DNA of 64,000 bases from Rusavskia elegans (Eukaryota; Ascomycota; Lecanoromycetes; Teloschistales; Teloschistaceae), in the NCBI GenBank assembly GCA_011316305.1, contig SAUG01000159.1:1-64000 (forward strand), in the 5' to 3' direction. The translations under genes were made by a program, and so were the position numbers. Shown here one piece after another: positions 32,949 through 44,559 of the stretch. How positions within the stretch are numbered: position 1 is the first letter of the stretch; every line of letters begins with the position of its first letter. Under the pieces are notes generated by a model. It was not told the origin of the DNA and made no database searches. It was given only the letters and a program-made list of their open reading frames with translations.

Positions 32949-33837
32949 ATGACAACTGCAATGTCATCTCCATCCCGTGACAGAAGTCCCCTTCCGTTTC
33001 TAGCATCGGATTATGCATCGGACGGTAAGAAACACCTGTTACTCGCTGCCAGTGGCAGCGTCGCCACCATCAAGCTTCCCAGAATAGCAGAGGCACTTTC
33101 CTGCCACAAGGACTTATCCGTCCGCATTGTCCTCACCAAGGCCGCCGAGAATTTCCTGGCAGGCCAGAGCGATGAGCAACCAACGCTGCAGTACCTCCGA
33201 TCAATCCCCAACATCGACGGCGTCTTTTTAGATCAGGATGAGTGGACAGAGCCCTGGACTCGAGGAGCCGGTATACTTCACATAGAGCTGAGAAGGTGGT
33301 CCGACTTGTTGGTAATCGCACCGCTGTCAGCCAATTCCCTTGCCAAGATGACCACTGGTCTGGCCGACAATCTGCTTCTGTCTGTCGTCAGAGCTTGGGA
33401 TACCACCGGAGCTATCGACCACACTGCGGGTGCTGTGAAGAAGATCATCGTTGCCCGTAAGTATGTTCCGAGCTACTCTACCGGATTCCCCCTGAACCTG
33501 GAGTTGCATAGCACAGTCGTCGAGTCAAGAGCGGCTGATCAACCATCTGTGCATGTGAGACGTCTCTTGGAGTTGTGCTACTTGACTTGATCAAGACGTG
33601 CTGATTCGAATCCTTTTTCCAGCAGCGATGAATACCGCCATGTGGCTGCACCCGATAACGAAGAAGCAAATCAAGATCCTTGAAGAAGATTGGGGTGCTG
33701 ATGGCAAACCGAATGGTTGGGTAGAGGTACTAGAACCAATTGACAAGATGCTGGCTTGCGGCGACCCCGGCAGTGGGGCTATGAGAGAATGGACTGATAT
33801 CGTCTCCGCCATTGAAGACCGGCTATTACTAAGCTGA
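32949..33837 (+). CDS. phosphopantothenoylcysteine decarboxylase (HFCD flavoprotein)
   Basis: Exons 32949-33456 and 33623-33837; 240 aa. FMN-binding, homo-oligomeric cysteine-decarboxylase fold. AASGSVATIKLP lies near residue 30, the active-site histidine in ILHIELRRW near 110, IAPLSANSLAKM, then PAMNTAMW (split by the 166-bp intron). The substrate-clamp segment ACGDPGSGAM carries the catalytic cysteine. It makes 4'-phosphopantetheine in coenzyme A synthesis. Unlike yeast Sis2/Vhs3/Cab3 it has no long acidic tail and holds both the histidine and the cysteine, so a plant-HAL3-like homotrimer is likely (inference). It is convergent with NEM1. Confidence 0.88.
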
Positions 33838-34030
33838 TAGTCGTGATGAGGCCATTGAAACCGGCACTGGCATAGACCTCAACAAGTCGACAATCCTTTC
33901 ATGTCCGTCGCCAGAGTTGGTGCAGACAGTGGCCAAATTTCCCCGAAAGCTAGTGATTGATCACTGGTAGCGAATTGCGACCCTGGCACGTTCTCTCGAG
34001 CGATGTTGCAACTCCACGTACACTCCAGAT

Positions 34031-35701
34031 TCAGTGTGATGCTTCGACCTCCCCACGACGGAGAGCAAGGAGCGCTCTGACGTCCATCACGTACTGCAGT
34101 GCCTCTAAGAGCGGGACGAGGTGCAACAAATCATTATCCGTTGGATCATTGATCCATCCTTCGATAGGAATTGCGTTGTCTATAGCGAATGGTCATCAAG
34201 GGCGACCCAATAAACGGAAGGGTTGCTTACCTTCATGAAAGATATAACTCAACGGACTATTGTCAATTATGATTACTTTGCTCAAGTCTGGTTCGACCGA
34301 GCTCAGATCCTTGATGTAGGCACCGTTCCTGAAAGTGCAGTGCTGACGGTAATAACGTCTGGAGAAATACTTCTTCTCTTGCTCCAGCCAATCAATGACC
34401 GGGTCTGCGTATTCTTGTACAGATGCTGTAAAAACGACGAGATCATACCATTTACACACTTTCCGCAAGAAGTCATCGCAGTGCGGACGTTTGTGCACGT
34501 AGTACAGTATGGGATGCTGTGGTCCGAGAGTAGCGCCTGCATAACCGACAGTGGTGTTCAATTTCACCTCAACCATATGCCCGCTACTCATCCTGCCTCC
34601 CTTGGCGAGACTGTGGATCAAAGTCTCGTCCAAGTCAATTACCAAAGTTTTCTGTGCTATCCTCGAGGCAGACGATCGAGAGGTGGTTCTGGTAGAGTAT
34701 TGCCGAGGGGGAATCAATGGCCGTGGAGGCGCCGGAGCTCGAGGGTATTGGGTCATGCGCAGTGACGACGCGGGTGATGTCGGTGATTTGATCGTGGCTA
34801 CTGTGAGAGGGGGTTCCTGCCCCTTCCCCTTTGTGGGTGCATCACCCTTGGGAGTGCTGGTTGGTGCTCTTTTGACTTTGCGCTTCTGGGCGTTGCCTTC
34901 ATTATACACCTTGATGCGGATGGAGCGTCTAACTGGTGTGCCTTCATCGGACGAGGACGATACTAGGGCGCTTTGCGTATTCGACCGGGTCGCTCCAGAC
35001 GCCTCTCCAATGTCAGAATCGGTTTCTGAAGCAGCGAGAGCGTTGGATCCCACAGCCTGTAGCCTCTTGTTTTTGCTGCTTACGGCTAAACTTCGACGGT
35101 TCCCGTCGGTTGATTTCGTCGATGCTGACCCTTTGTCGCTAGGCGAGGCGGAAAGGCCAACGGCCTGTGCTGTGGATTTGCTGCCGCCTCGACCGTATAA
35201 CACGCGACCGAGTTTTCGGACAGGGTGAAGGGGTGAGAAAAGGCCGTTGTCGTCATGAAGGCAGCTTGACACGTAGACACCAGGGGCTGCCAGTGCAGAT
35301 AAGACGAATTGAATTGAATTGACAAGAGCCTTGACCAACCTCCGCGCTGCCAGCTGTAGCTTGTAGTATCTTGGATCAGGTTTTGGTTCTGTTGTGATGT
35401 ATGCTATTGATGGGGCCTTTTCATCGACATCATGACCTGTGGGTGGCATCGCAGGTAGCAGGGACTTCGCAGCTTCGCCATCGTCGTCGGCCCTGAGAGT
35501 ACTCGTATCCTTTTCGGCCAAACTTTCGGTGGAGCTTTCTCGTTTGACGTGCTGACTGGCGCTACGCCTCGGTCGAGGAAGATCGTTTGTCTTGCCGATG
35601 TTTCCATCACTGAAAGAACGTCTGCGATAGTTTCCGGGTCTCTCGGAGGCTGTTGCTGGCTGGCCAATGACCCGCGAAGAAAGCAGGTTTAGAGAATTCA
35701 T
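34031..35701 (-). CDS. NEM1: Nem1-type protein phosphatase (FCP1/SCP family)
   Basis: Exons 35701-34231 and 34179-34031 (minus strand), 51-bp intron; 539 aa. The N-terminal ~110 residues are disordered, followed by a hydrophobic stretch (residues about 125-150, LVNSIQFVLSALAAPGVYV) that could anchor it in the ER/nuclear envelope. A basic S/T-rich linker leads to the catalytic domain from about residue 345: the DxDxT nucleophile motif in VIDLDETLIHS, then HPILYYVHKRPH, FTASVQEYADPVID, and IIDNSPLSYIFHE. Exon 2 supplies DNAIPIEGW and the last helix. Nem1-Spo7 dephosphorylates lipin (Pah1), steering phosphatidate to triacylglycerol. It is divergent from GCD7 over 295 bp. Confidence 0.9.
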
Positions 35702-35996
35702 TGTCTAATTGCTCAAGGCCATTGTTTCATCGATGCCAACGGTGAGCTTCTGCAATGTTTGTCATTGAAATGGTCGACCGATCCGGAGTAGCATGGCTGG
35801 GGTTGTCCGGAAGGTAAAGGTGGACGGAGACCTCAGGCATCGGAAGAAGAAGACCCCTCCACCATTTTCCGAACGTCAAAGGCTCGGAAAACTTTCCGCT
35901 CATCCAAGAGTCAAAACAATAAATTCAACCAGAAACATCACCAGAAGGCTTCACACAGGCCTGGAATTTATTAAAAACCGAACCCTGGGCACGGAT

Positions 35997-37490
35997 ATGC
36001 CATCTCCGGCTGGGACCGTCACCCCAGGCCTGGCATCATTTCTCAGCTCCTTGAAGAGCAGTCCAATTGAAACTTCAATAGAATCCCTGGTCTCGTACGG
36101 TCTTCTGGAGTCTGAACCTCTTCCCGACTGACCAATGCAGTCTGCTCCGACGTCGTCAGATCAGAGGTTCACGATCATGTGCCATTGCGACAGCACATCT
36201 GCTGCGCACAGTGTTGCGAAATATCCGGGTCACAGATGTCACAAAGCTCATCGATAGAGTCCACCAAATCGGACAGAGGCTCGCTGAAGCCCAACCTAAA
36301 GAATTAGCTGTGGGGAACATCATACGGCGAATACTTGGCCTAATCAGAGACGAAGCAGAAGAAGACAGGGATAGGGAAGCCGGTGGATACGGTGACATAG
36401 GAATAGGAAGTCGGTATAGGTGAACCGAAAAACCACGTCGCCGAAATATACTGAATCTTCTCCCAGCAATGCGGCATCCATCGCTCGCCCAGATGGTCAA
36501 CCCGGGCCAACCGAAGAGCGGTCCTTGCTTGCTCCTAATACCTCCACGAATGCGCCTGCTATCACGTCACTGTTCAGTCTTCTCCCTTCGAAAGGCGTAT
36601 CCCCACTCTCAACTCCCGGCACTCAGACTCCTGGTGGAGATTCGCCTGTTGCAGCACCTCTGTCATCAACACCTAACACCACACAAGATCTCAGAGCCGA
36701 AGTGGTCGAAGGAGTACAGGAAATTATCGACGAATTGAGCCAGGCCGACGATCAGATCGCAGGCTATGCCTTGGACCATATACACTCAGGTGAATTTGTC
36801 ATCGCCTACACAGGTTCCATGACTGTGCAAAGGTTCATTCTCAAAGCTGCTGCCAAACGGAAATTCACCGTCGTACACCCCGGGCCTTTTTCCGATGATC
36901 ACCGGCCTCGGAAATTGGCAGGAAATCCAAATGCCGGTCTGGATGACGAAGAGAATTCCGAGCGATTTCTAAGATCTTTGACTGTGGCCGGTGTCACGGT
37001 CGTCATGGTTCCCTTTTCGGCCGTATTCGCGCTCATGTCACGAACCAGCAAAGTCATCCTGGATCCGCATATTGTGCTAGCTGATGGAAGCCTGGTGGCA
37101 CCTGCTGGAGCTAAGACAGTTGCTCAAGCAGCCAGGATGCACCAGACGCCGGTCATCGTGCTTAGCGGCGTGTACAAGCTTAGCCCCGTATATCCTTCTG
37201 ATGTCAGAACACTCATTGAAATCGGAGATCCAAGCAGCGTTGTTGGGTACGACCAGGGGAGCTTTCTGGAGAAGATTGATATCAAAAATCCCTTGTTCGA
37301 CCACGTGCCTGCCGATCTTGTGGATCTGTACATTACAAATCTGTACGTTGGGTTCTCTTTCTCATTCCAGCAAGATTTCAAAGCTGACATAATGTTTAGG
37401 GGCGGCCACGCTCCGTCCGACCTTTACCGGATTGTGGCGGATCACTATCGAAACGAAGATATCCATCTTATGGATTCCGATATGGAGTGA
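35997..37490 (+). CDS. GCD7: translation initiation factor eIF2B subunit beta
   Basis: Four exons: 35997-36094, 36141-36413, 36467-37342 and 37400-37490; 445 aa. The N-terminal helical domain has TPGLASFLSSLK, LLRRRQIRGSRSCAIATAHLL and ELAVGNIIRRILGLIRDE. A disordered insert (residues about 125-210) precedes the Rossmann-like domain. There GEFVIAYTGSMTVQRFI, VVMVPFSAVFALMSR, KVILDPHIVLADGS, and the C-terminal LFDHVPADLVDLYITN and GGHAPSDLYRIV identify the beta subunit of the eIF2 guanine-exchange factor. Intron 3 is 57 bp with no in-frame stop. An in-frame ATG at 35793 opens a basic 68-residue extension; I chose 35997 because family members start near the TPGLxSF helix. Confidence 0.9.
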
Positions 37491-38745
37491 GAGAGGACAT
37501 GATCATGATCAGACAGACTCCATTGTATTTGAGATACCCATGCTTTTCTGCGAGCATTGTTTGTAGCACCAGTAGCCGACCCAAGCGGGAAATGGCTGGG
37601 GTGCTTTACATGAATGGAAACAGAATCTGTGCTTTACTGGTACTCCAAGACGTTACTTGCCTTTTCCAACTTAGATCGTCATAAAACATGATCATCTTTG
37701 GGGCTGGAAGACTCAGCAGGTAGAGAAATTGTCCAGAGGCGACTGAGCGACTGATACCGTGCCGACGAACAGAAATGCGCGGGTGTTCTCGATCAAAAGT
37801 GCCAGTTCGAAAGAAAATCTAGAACCCTATTATACAACAATCAGTACCGAGCCTTTGAAACCGCTTCAAGATGCAGCAACCCAGTTCATGCCAGGTTGAT
37901 GCTGGTGGAACGAGCAGAACTTGAGGTGAAGGCAGTGTCTCAGATCTTTTCAGTCTTTTTGAAGTCTTCAGCCTGCAGCAGCCCAGGTTCAAAAGTCCAA
38001 TAAAGCCGTCCTTGAGAGATGCTCTATAGCCAATAGCGATGCCTCAGTCGTCTTCAACGGGTCTTGATGGACTCCACCACATTGTACTCCACTGCCATTG
38101 ACGACAAGTCGTAGAAGATAGCAGATCTGAAGTCCCATGAAGTGGAGAATGTCACAATATGCACATTTCCGAGGGCGATAACGCCCACAGCGTATCGAGC
38201 GGCCGACCCTGCCATATGCCCCATGTTGAAGTCCCTCGGTCGTTGCTAGACGCATGGAGCGCACCTCAGAGGCCAGCAAAGTACAATTGAACCACGAGAC
38301 TACCTTCACAGTCGGACCTTTTACCGGTTTCACATCATGGACACCACATTGATGAGAGTTGGCTTTACACGGAAAGCATGGGTAATCTCGAAGGAAAACG
38401 ACATTGCCCAAGACAACATCAGGTTGTAACGAATGACTTACATGTGCAGGAGCCTACTCCTTAATGCTGATTATCCAATTATCCAGTTGACCTTGAATCC
38501 CCATATTGTTTTGAGATTTCAGCAAGGTCCTCACGGAGTAATTTAATATTGGCAGCAACCGCCTAAAAAATAGGCGAAAAGTAGCCGTTACCAGGGTCAA
38601 GTGTGGGCACTCCATAAAGTACTCTACGAGCCATTTCACTAAGATAAGATAAGACTCGGAAGGCTGAAGCGAATACTGGACAAATTATTGAATACTCACG
38701 CGTACTCTGTGATACCTTAATTGTCGGTCCCATTCCTATGGTTCA
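37491..38745. other. 1.3-kb intergenic, no gene seen
   Basis: Between GCD7 and the SCYL1-like gene, both plus strand. A 140-codon open frame on the minus strand (38411-37989) lacks an ATG start and any family resemblance. No repeat found. It should include the SCYL1-like promoter. Confidence 0.45.
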
Positions 38746-41526
38746 ATGGACTTCTTGAAGTCGGCCGTCGCGTCTGCGATAACCAAGGGCCCTCCGTTTC
38801 CCTACACTTTCGGTGATCGGGTGAAAGTAGATCCATCGATCTGGACCCTATACAATGGCACTAGAAAGGTCAGTATGCGCCCAGCAATGAGGTGATCTCT
38901 ATTAAACTCAACCTTGTACCAGGAAGATGGTTCCGACTGCAGCATATTCACTTTCGACATCTCCGCCGGCAAGTCGCGCTTACCACTCGCCCGAAATGCA
39001 GTCCGGAAAATGCGGACTCTCAGACATCCTGGCGTACTTAGAGTATACGACACGGTTGAGGTGCGGCGATGCTACGCGTCTTTCAAGGTCGCTATCATAC
39101 TAATTACTCGGGCAGTCAGACACATACATCTATATCGCTACGGAGCGAGTGACACCTCTTGAATGGTCCGTCAGAAGGAAGAGCCTGAGCGCGGAAACGT
39201 TAAAGTGGGGGTTACACACCGTCGCAGTATGTCAATCGGTCCGTCGAGAAGATGCTTCACTGAGAGAATGGTAGAACACCATAAGCTTCATCAACGACGA
39301 AGCCTTCTCCGTTCATGGGAATGTCAGATTGACATCCGTATACACAAGCCAGAGTGGGGAATGGCGGCTGGGTGGTTTCGAGATCCTGAGTTCAATGAAG
39401 GAAGATGATGCCGTAATCTATGTCAGTTCATATTTCTGGTGCTCGTTTCTGAAATGCCGCTGACATGGCTTGTTAGTCGATGGGAAGCATTACCCCTGAC
39501 TCGGGGAAGTACGCCCCCCCCGAAGTGGCCAAGTCAGGTTGGGACACAATCAAACGTCACCCTCTATCAGCCACCGACTCTTATGGTTTTGCGTTGCTGG
39601 CGTTTGAAGTGTTCAACGGCTGCCTTATCAATAGTGATTCAATTGGCCAAACGAAGAATTTGCCCCCAACTATGCATCAGAGCTACAGGAGACTATTGAA
39701 CCAGAACCCTAAAGCTCGGCTGAGCGTCTCTCACTTCAAGGAACAGGGGAGACGCAGCGGTGGTTTCTTCGATACCCCACTGATTAAACTGTCTGAAGGG
39801 ATTGAAAGCCTTGGTCTCAAGAGCGACGGAGAGCGAGAAGAATTCCTCAGGTAAGTACATCTATTTTAACAAGCGCCCAGCGTTGACTGTACCAAAGCGA
39901 ACTGGATGAAGTCGCCGGTGAATTCCCCGAGGAATACTTCAGCGCCAAGGTACTGCCAGAACTACTCAAATCAGTTGAGTTCGGAGGTGGGGGCCCGAAG
40001 GTCTTTGCTTCTGTCATGAAGATTGGCGCTAGGTTACCAGATGAGGAATACAATTCGAAGCTGACGCCGGTTATTGTACGATTATTTGCGAATCCAGATC
40101 GTGCAATCAGAGTTTGTCTGCTTGATCATCTGCCTAACATGATTGAGCATCTTCCACAAAAGATTGTGAATGACAAGATTTTTCCACAGCTGGTAGGTCT
40201 TTAACAGGGCTCCAAGCAGTCCCCTCGGCTGATCGACTCAGGTCACAGGATTTGCGGACGTCGCGCCCGTGGTGAGGGAACAAACTGTCAAGGCAGTGCT
40301 TACCATCATATCGAAGCTCTCGGATCGGACTGTCAATGGGGAGCTTTTGAAACATCTGGCAAAGACCTCTAACGACGAGCAGCCTGGAATTCGGACAAAT
40401 ACCACTATATGCCTGGGGAAGATTGCACGTAGTCTAGGTGTCAATGTAAGTAATCAAATTTGCGTGTACTCATGAAGTATGCTGATGTGCAGCAGACGAG
40501 GCAAAAGGTTCTCATTGCAGCTTTCTGCCGGTCTCTAAGAGATCCTTTCGTTCACGCTAGAAATGCAGCATTACTCGCTCTAGCTGCGACTTCTGATCTT
40601 TTCACCGAGGATGACTGTGCCACTAAAGTGCTACCAGCTCTGTGCCCCTCGCTTATAGATAAGGAGAAGTCAGTCTGTCCCCATCGCTCTGCTGTGAGTG
40701 TATACTAAAGATACACAGGCTAGTCCGCGACCAGGCGAGTAAGACCTTTGACGTCTATGTTCTCCGTATTCGGAAGTATGCAACCACCTTGCCAGATTCA
40801 GCTCTACCAACTTCAGTATCAACAGCAGCAAACGGGGCAATGCCTCAAATCGGGACCCCACAGAACGACACTGGGTGGGCTGGATGGGCCATCTCGTCGT
40901 TCACGAATAAGCTGGCTACCGCTAGCGGTGAGATGCAAGCGAAGCCAACAAACGCGAAACGCAATGTAGGAGAAGCTCGACCATCCTCCGTGCCTCCAAG
41001 CAAAAACACCGTCAGGCCTGCCGTAGCAGGTCCGGTTTCACAGCTCCACAGGCAGGCTGTCACAGGTTCCCCGGCGCCTGTGCTGACTCGAACGACAACA
41101 GATCAATTCTTTACTGATGCTCAGGATGAAGATGATGAGATAGATCTGGCGTGGGGCGATACAAGCGAAGACTCCTTCTTCGATGCGCCTCTTCAGCCTG
41201 AGGCTGCCATCGAGACCCAGCCTTTGGTGCCAGCCTCCAAATTCGATGATGGCGGGGAGCCAGATTTCGAGGGATGGCTCAAAGCGCAAGCGGAAGCGAA
41301 ATCGAAACCGCCTTTACCGAAAGGCCTATCCAAACCGTCGGCTCTCACCAATGGTCGACAGAACGCAATAAGAAGTACAACAACTGGCCATGTTGGTTCA
41401 GGGTCAGTCGCAAAGAAGCTGGCTAATGCCTCTAATCCTGCTTCAAAGGTCACTGCTCCAAAGACAATTGACACGAAGCCCAAAGAGCCGTCTGGGGACG
41501 ACGACTGGGGCGATGCTTGGGACTGA
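38746..41526 (+). CDS. CEX1: SCY1-like pseudokinase (SCYL1/Cex1)
   Basis: Nine exons: 38746-38868, 38923-39060, 39116-39226, 39275-39421, 39477-39850, 39898-40192, 40242-40445, 40493-40668 and 40719-41526; 791 aa. The N-terminal pseudokinase domain has RLPLARNAVRKMRTLRHPGVLR, a TPLEWSVRRK segment, NTISFINDEAFSVHGNV in place of the HRD loop, and GEWRLGGFE in place of DFG, so catalytic residues are missing. HEAT repeats follow (residues about 250-560). The C-terminus is disordered and acidic and ends DDDWGDAWD, a typical SCYL1 tail. Family members take part in tRNA export and Golgi-ER (COPI) traffic. All introns are 47-55 bp. Confidence 0.9.
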
Positions 41527-41753
41527 ACAACCCCAGGTCTCATGACGAATTTTCTGACGACGCCATGCATGCAATCTTACAGGCACTTCTTGAGCATAAC
41601 ATATCTTCCAGTAAACTCTGGCAGGTGCAAAATCATTCCCAGAACATGCTTTACGTATTCCAACTTCCAACATGGTCTCCTTGTGGGGTCAGCACCGGAT
41701 CTCCCAACGCCTCAGCGCCTTCGCTAGAACGAGCAAACAGGTCTTGATGGATA

Positions 41754-42807
41754 TTACCGAGCTTCTGAATAATCATTGAGCGCTACACACACGGCACCTC
41801 TATGATGACCGTTGTACTGTCTGATTACCGCTTGGGTGTTGAGCTCCCATAATCTGGCATAATGGTCCGAACATGCAGTGACCAGGTAGGCACTATCCGC
41901 GCTGAAAGCACAGTCCCACACCCAACGCTGATGTGACTCCAGAGAGGTTTCCAATGGCAGAGTGCCTGGGGCACGGTCGATGGGCACAGTATCATTTCCC
42001 TTGATGTTGTGAGGTGCATCTGGATCAATGGCCCATATACGAGCGTTATGGTCTGCGGAGCAAGTCGCCAGGTGGCGCACATCGGGACTCAACAGGACTC
42101 GGGTCACGTATGCGTTGTGGGCTTGGAAAGAAGTAATTGGGATGAGGGAGGTCACGTCGCGGTTTTGTTTCATCTGCCAAAGGTACACATTGCCCTAAAA
42201 GCAGCGTTGGCTTCTTTCAGCAGGGCAATGTAACGGCGCGGGGAATGCCACAATGGGTCAAACGTACCAGGTTGTTTCCCGCGCATAGCAGTGAGCCGTC
42301 ACTGGCAACCGTCACACTCGCAACAGAAATATCCTCCTCTGGAATGAGCTGATGCGTGCACTTGTTCTCGCCCAGATCCCACACCCGGACGTCGCCGCCG
42401 CGATCACACGCGATGAGCTCTCCTTGGTTGGGATGGATGACGACGTCGTTGACGGGATGATTGTGATTGTAATTGCGTTGAATACTAGCGGTCCTGGTGT
42501 CCCAGATCTTGACGGTGCCGTCCTCCGAGCTGGTCACCATCCACTTGCCCTCACAATGAAAAGCGACGCCGGTGACATTCGCGGTGTGTCCGTCAAAAGT
42601 CAGAACTGGGTCTGGATTGGTGGAACGGATATCGTAGAGTTTGACGTTTTGATTGCCGGCCGCAGCGAGCCAGCGCTTGTCAGGGGATATGCATAACCGG
42701 TTGACTTGAGAGTCTGGATGCTGGATGGTGCGAGAGCAGATGCCGGAGAGGGCTTCCCAGAAGCGGATGGTATGGTCGTAACCTGCTGTACAGAGAATGA
42801 CAGACAT
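41754..42807 (-). CDS. LST8: TOR complex WD40 subunit LST8
   Basis: Exons 42807-42268 and 42194-41754 (minus strand), 73-bp intron; 326 aa. The start MSVILCTAGYDHTIRFWEA and the next SGICSRTIQHPDSQVNRL match the very conserved LST8/Wat1 N-terminus. Seven WD repeats are visible through GH...WD/DIR/LWEL pairs: LYDIRS, VKIWDTR, VRVWDLG, VYLWQMK, ARIWAID and ARLWELN. The protein stabilises the kinase domain in both TOR complexes and lies in the growth-control pathway. It is convergent with the SCYL1-like gene with 227 bp between stops. A short insert near residue 230 is rich in D, P and N. Confidence 0.93.
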
Positions 42808-44559
42808 ACTCGTACTCAATTGGCAAGTGACTGGGCCATTGATACGATGCTTACCACTCCCTTGATTGCTCCACACATCGGATTGTTGTGCCTTGGTCTC
42901 GTTGTGAGGTTTCTTTCAAAGGAGGTGCTGAGGCTAAAGATGCGATTATGCAGGCCCCGCGTTGGTCTCCTTGGCAGACTGACCCTGCTAGTGGGGCTTA
43001 GTAGTGCCCGTGAAGGCCATCCTAATATCGAAGAGGCATAGCGTGGAGCCGGCTCAAACGCCGCTAAGGAGGCAACCCGCGTAACAAATCGATAAGCGTC
43101 TTCTTACTCCGTAAACGCGTATTCATTGTGAGAATGCTTTATAATACTGCTCTATTATCACCGTAGAGTTGGTATTGTCCACCAAAGCCGCAACAGTTTG
43201 GTGCTGGCGAAGACCCTAGCGAATCGAAGGTTCAACGACAGAGAATCGATGATAGACCCAAATAGGTCCGAGGCTCTAAGTAATTATATTATTGGAGTTT
43301 TCCCCCTGTAAACTGCGCTAGAGCACTTTTCCCTTCCTATTATATCTCACACTAGCTTAGTCGTTTACAAGTCGTTTACAGGCGATGTCATGATCATCGT
43401 CTGTATTGATCACCATAAGGTAGAGGCCAGTAATTACTTGCACCAAACTGATTAATCGCACAAGACTATTATCAGTCGTCAAGCTTCGATCAAAGAGTCT
43501 CTGATAGTAGGATGCTAATGATGAGTGTTCTGACCCCTGTACTACGGATATCATGGGAAAAGGACTCAAGCACAGCCTCCACGACCCGGGCTCTCTGACG
43601 ACGCTAAGCTCGGATATAGCGGCTATCGCGGTCCAGAACACTGCGCGTCCCGACGTCATGTCATCAGGTAATCATTCTCCAGTAGTCGAGGTATCGATAT
43701 GTCCAAAATAGGAATATTCTGTTACTTCTCGGTATAGTGCCATCTACTCTCTAGTGGATCGAGAGCACTTTTGACATGATCTATTGCCATTTCGAATTGT
43801 CGATATTTTGTTACGTTAGCGAAACTTCTGTTATTGTTTACTCAACATGAACACGAAGAAATGTTTGCGCAGGCAGAAATGCATATAGGTACTCAAGGGC
43901 AGGATAGAAGTATGATTTCGTTGTTTGTACAACGATAGTCGCGAGAGGATGATATGGGCTGGATCTTAGGAAGGATCCCGGGCCAAATCAGAGCCATGAA
44001 TGAGTAAAGGTGGTTATTTTATATCGTTTCATGTTCTACCGCCCTTGCTCAATGCGAGTACAATCTGCAAGTTAAATACATAATGTCCTGTTGCATTGTT
44101 GTTGTCAGCATGGACGATATCAGAAACGTACTCAGCAGTGTATCGTGAAAGAGCTCGATCGCGAACCAAGGGTAGTGATGAAGTGCCGCAATATATTGCA
44201 TTCTAGGACATAGTTGTTCTGTTGGCTTGCTCGTCTGATGGATTCATTATGTTCATTATGCTCACGCCCAGAAGCAGACACGGCTTTTACCAAAGGCGAG
44301 GCATATGCGTTCAGCATGTGATGAAGCGGCTGAATAATTTGAATGTTCTCAACTTCTCGGTCGGGGCAAGTGCTATTTGGGGGGCTGGTACTACTGTGGT
44401 ATCGCCACTATTGTATTGTCTTTGACTCATCTTTCCCACTTCTTCGTCCGCCCATTTCTTCCATTACCCATTACTACTGATACACCACGCATCAACTCAA
44501 CTCAACCCGTTCTGCAGCTCATCGCGACTCTCACTACATATCTCGTGCTGATCGCAGCT
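42808..44559. other. 1.75-kb divergent intergenic region
   Basis: Between LST8 (minus) and the coiled-coil nuclear-like gene (plus). Contains a direct pair of 11-bp units around 43359-43380 and moderately AT-rich tracts. A 100-codon frame at 43659-43357 (minus) has no support beyond length. I see no gene. Confidence 0.45.

Noticed and set aside
37989..38411. 140-codon cysteine-containing frame, minus strand, as a secreted effector
   Set aside because: No ATG start, no signal peptide, no family resemblance; the cysteine count alone is weak.
43357..43659. 100-codon frame from an ATG, minus strand
   Set aside because: No motif, atypical composition and no splice continuation; expected by chance in 1.75 kb.
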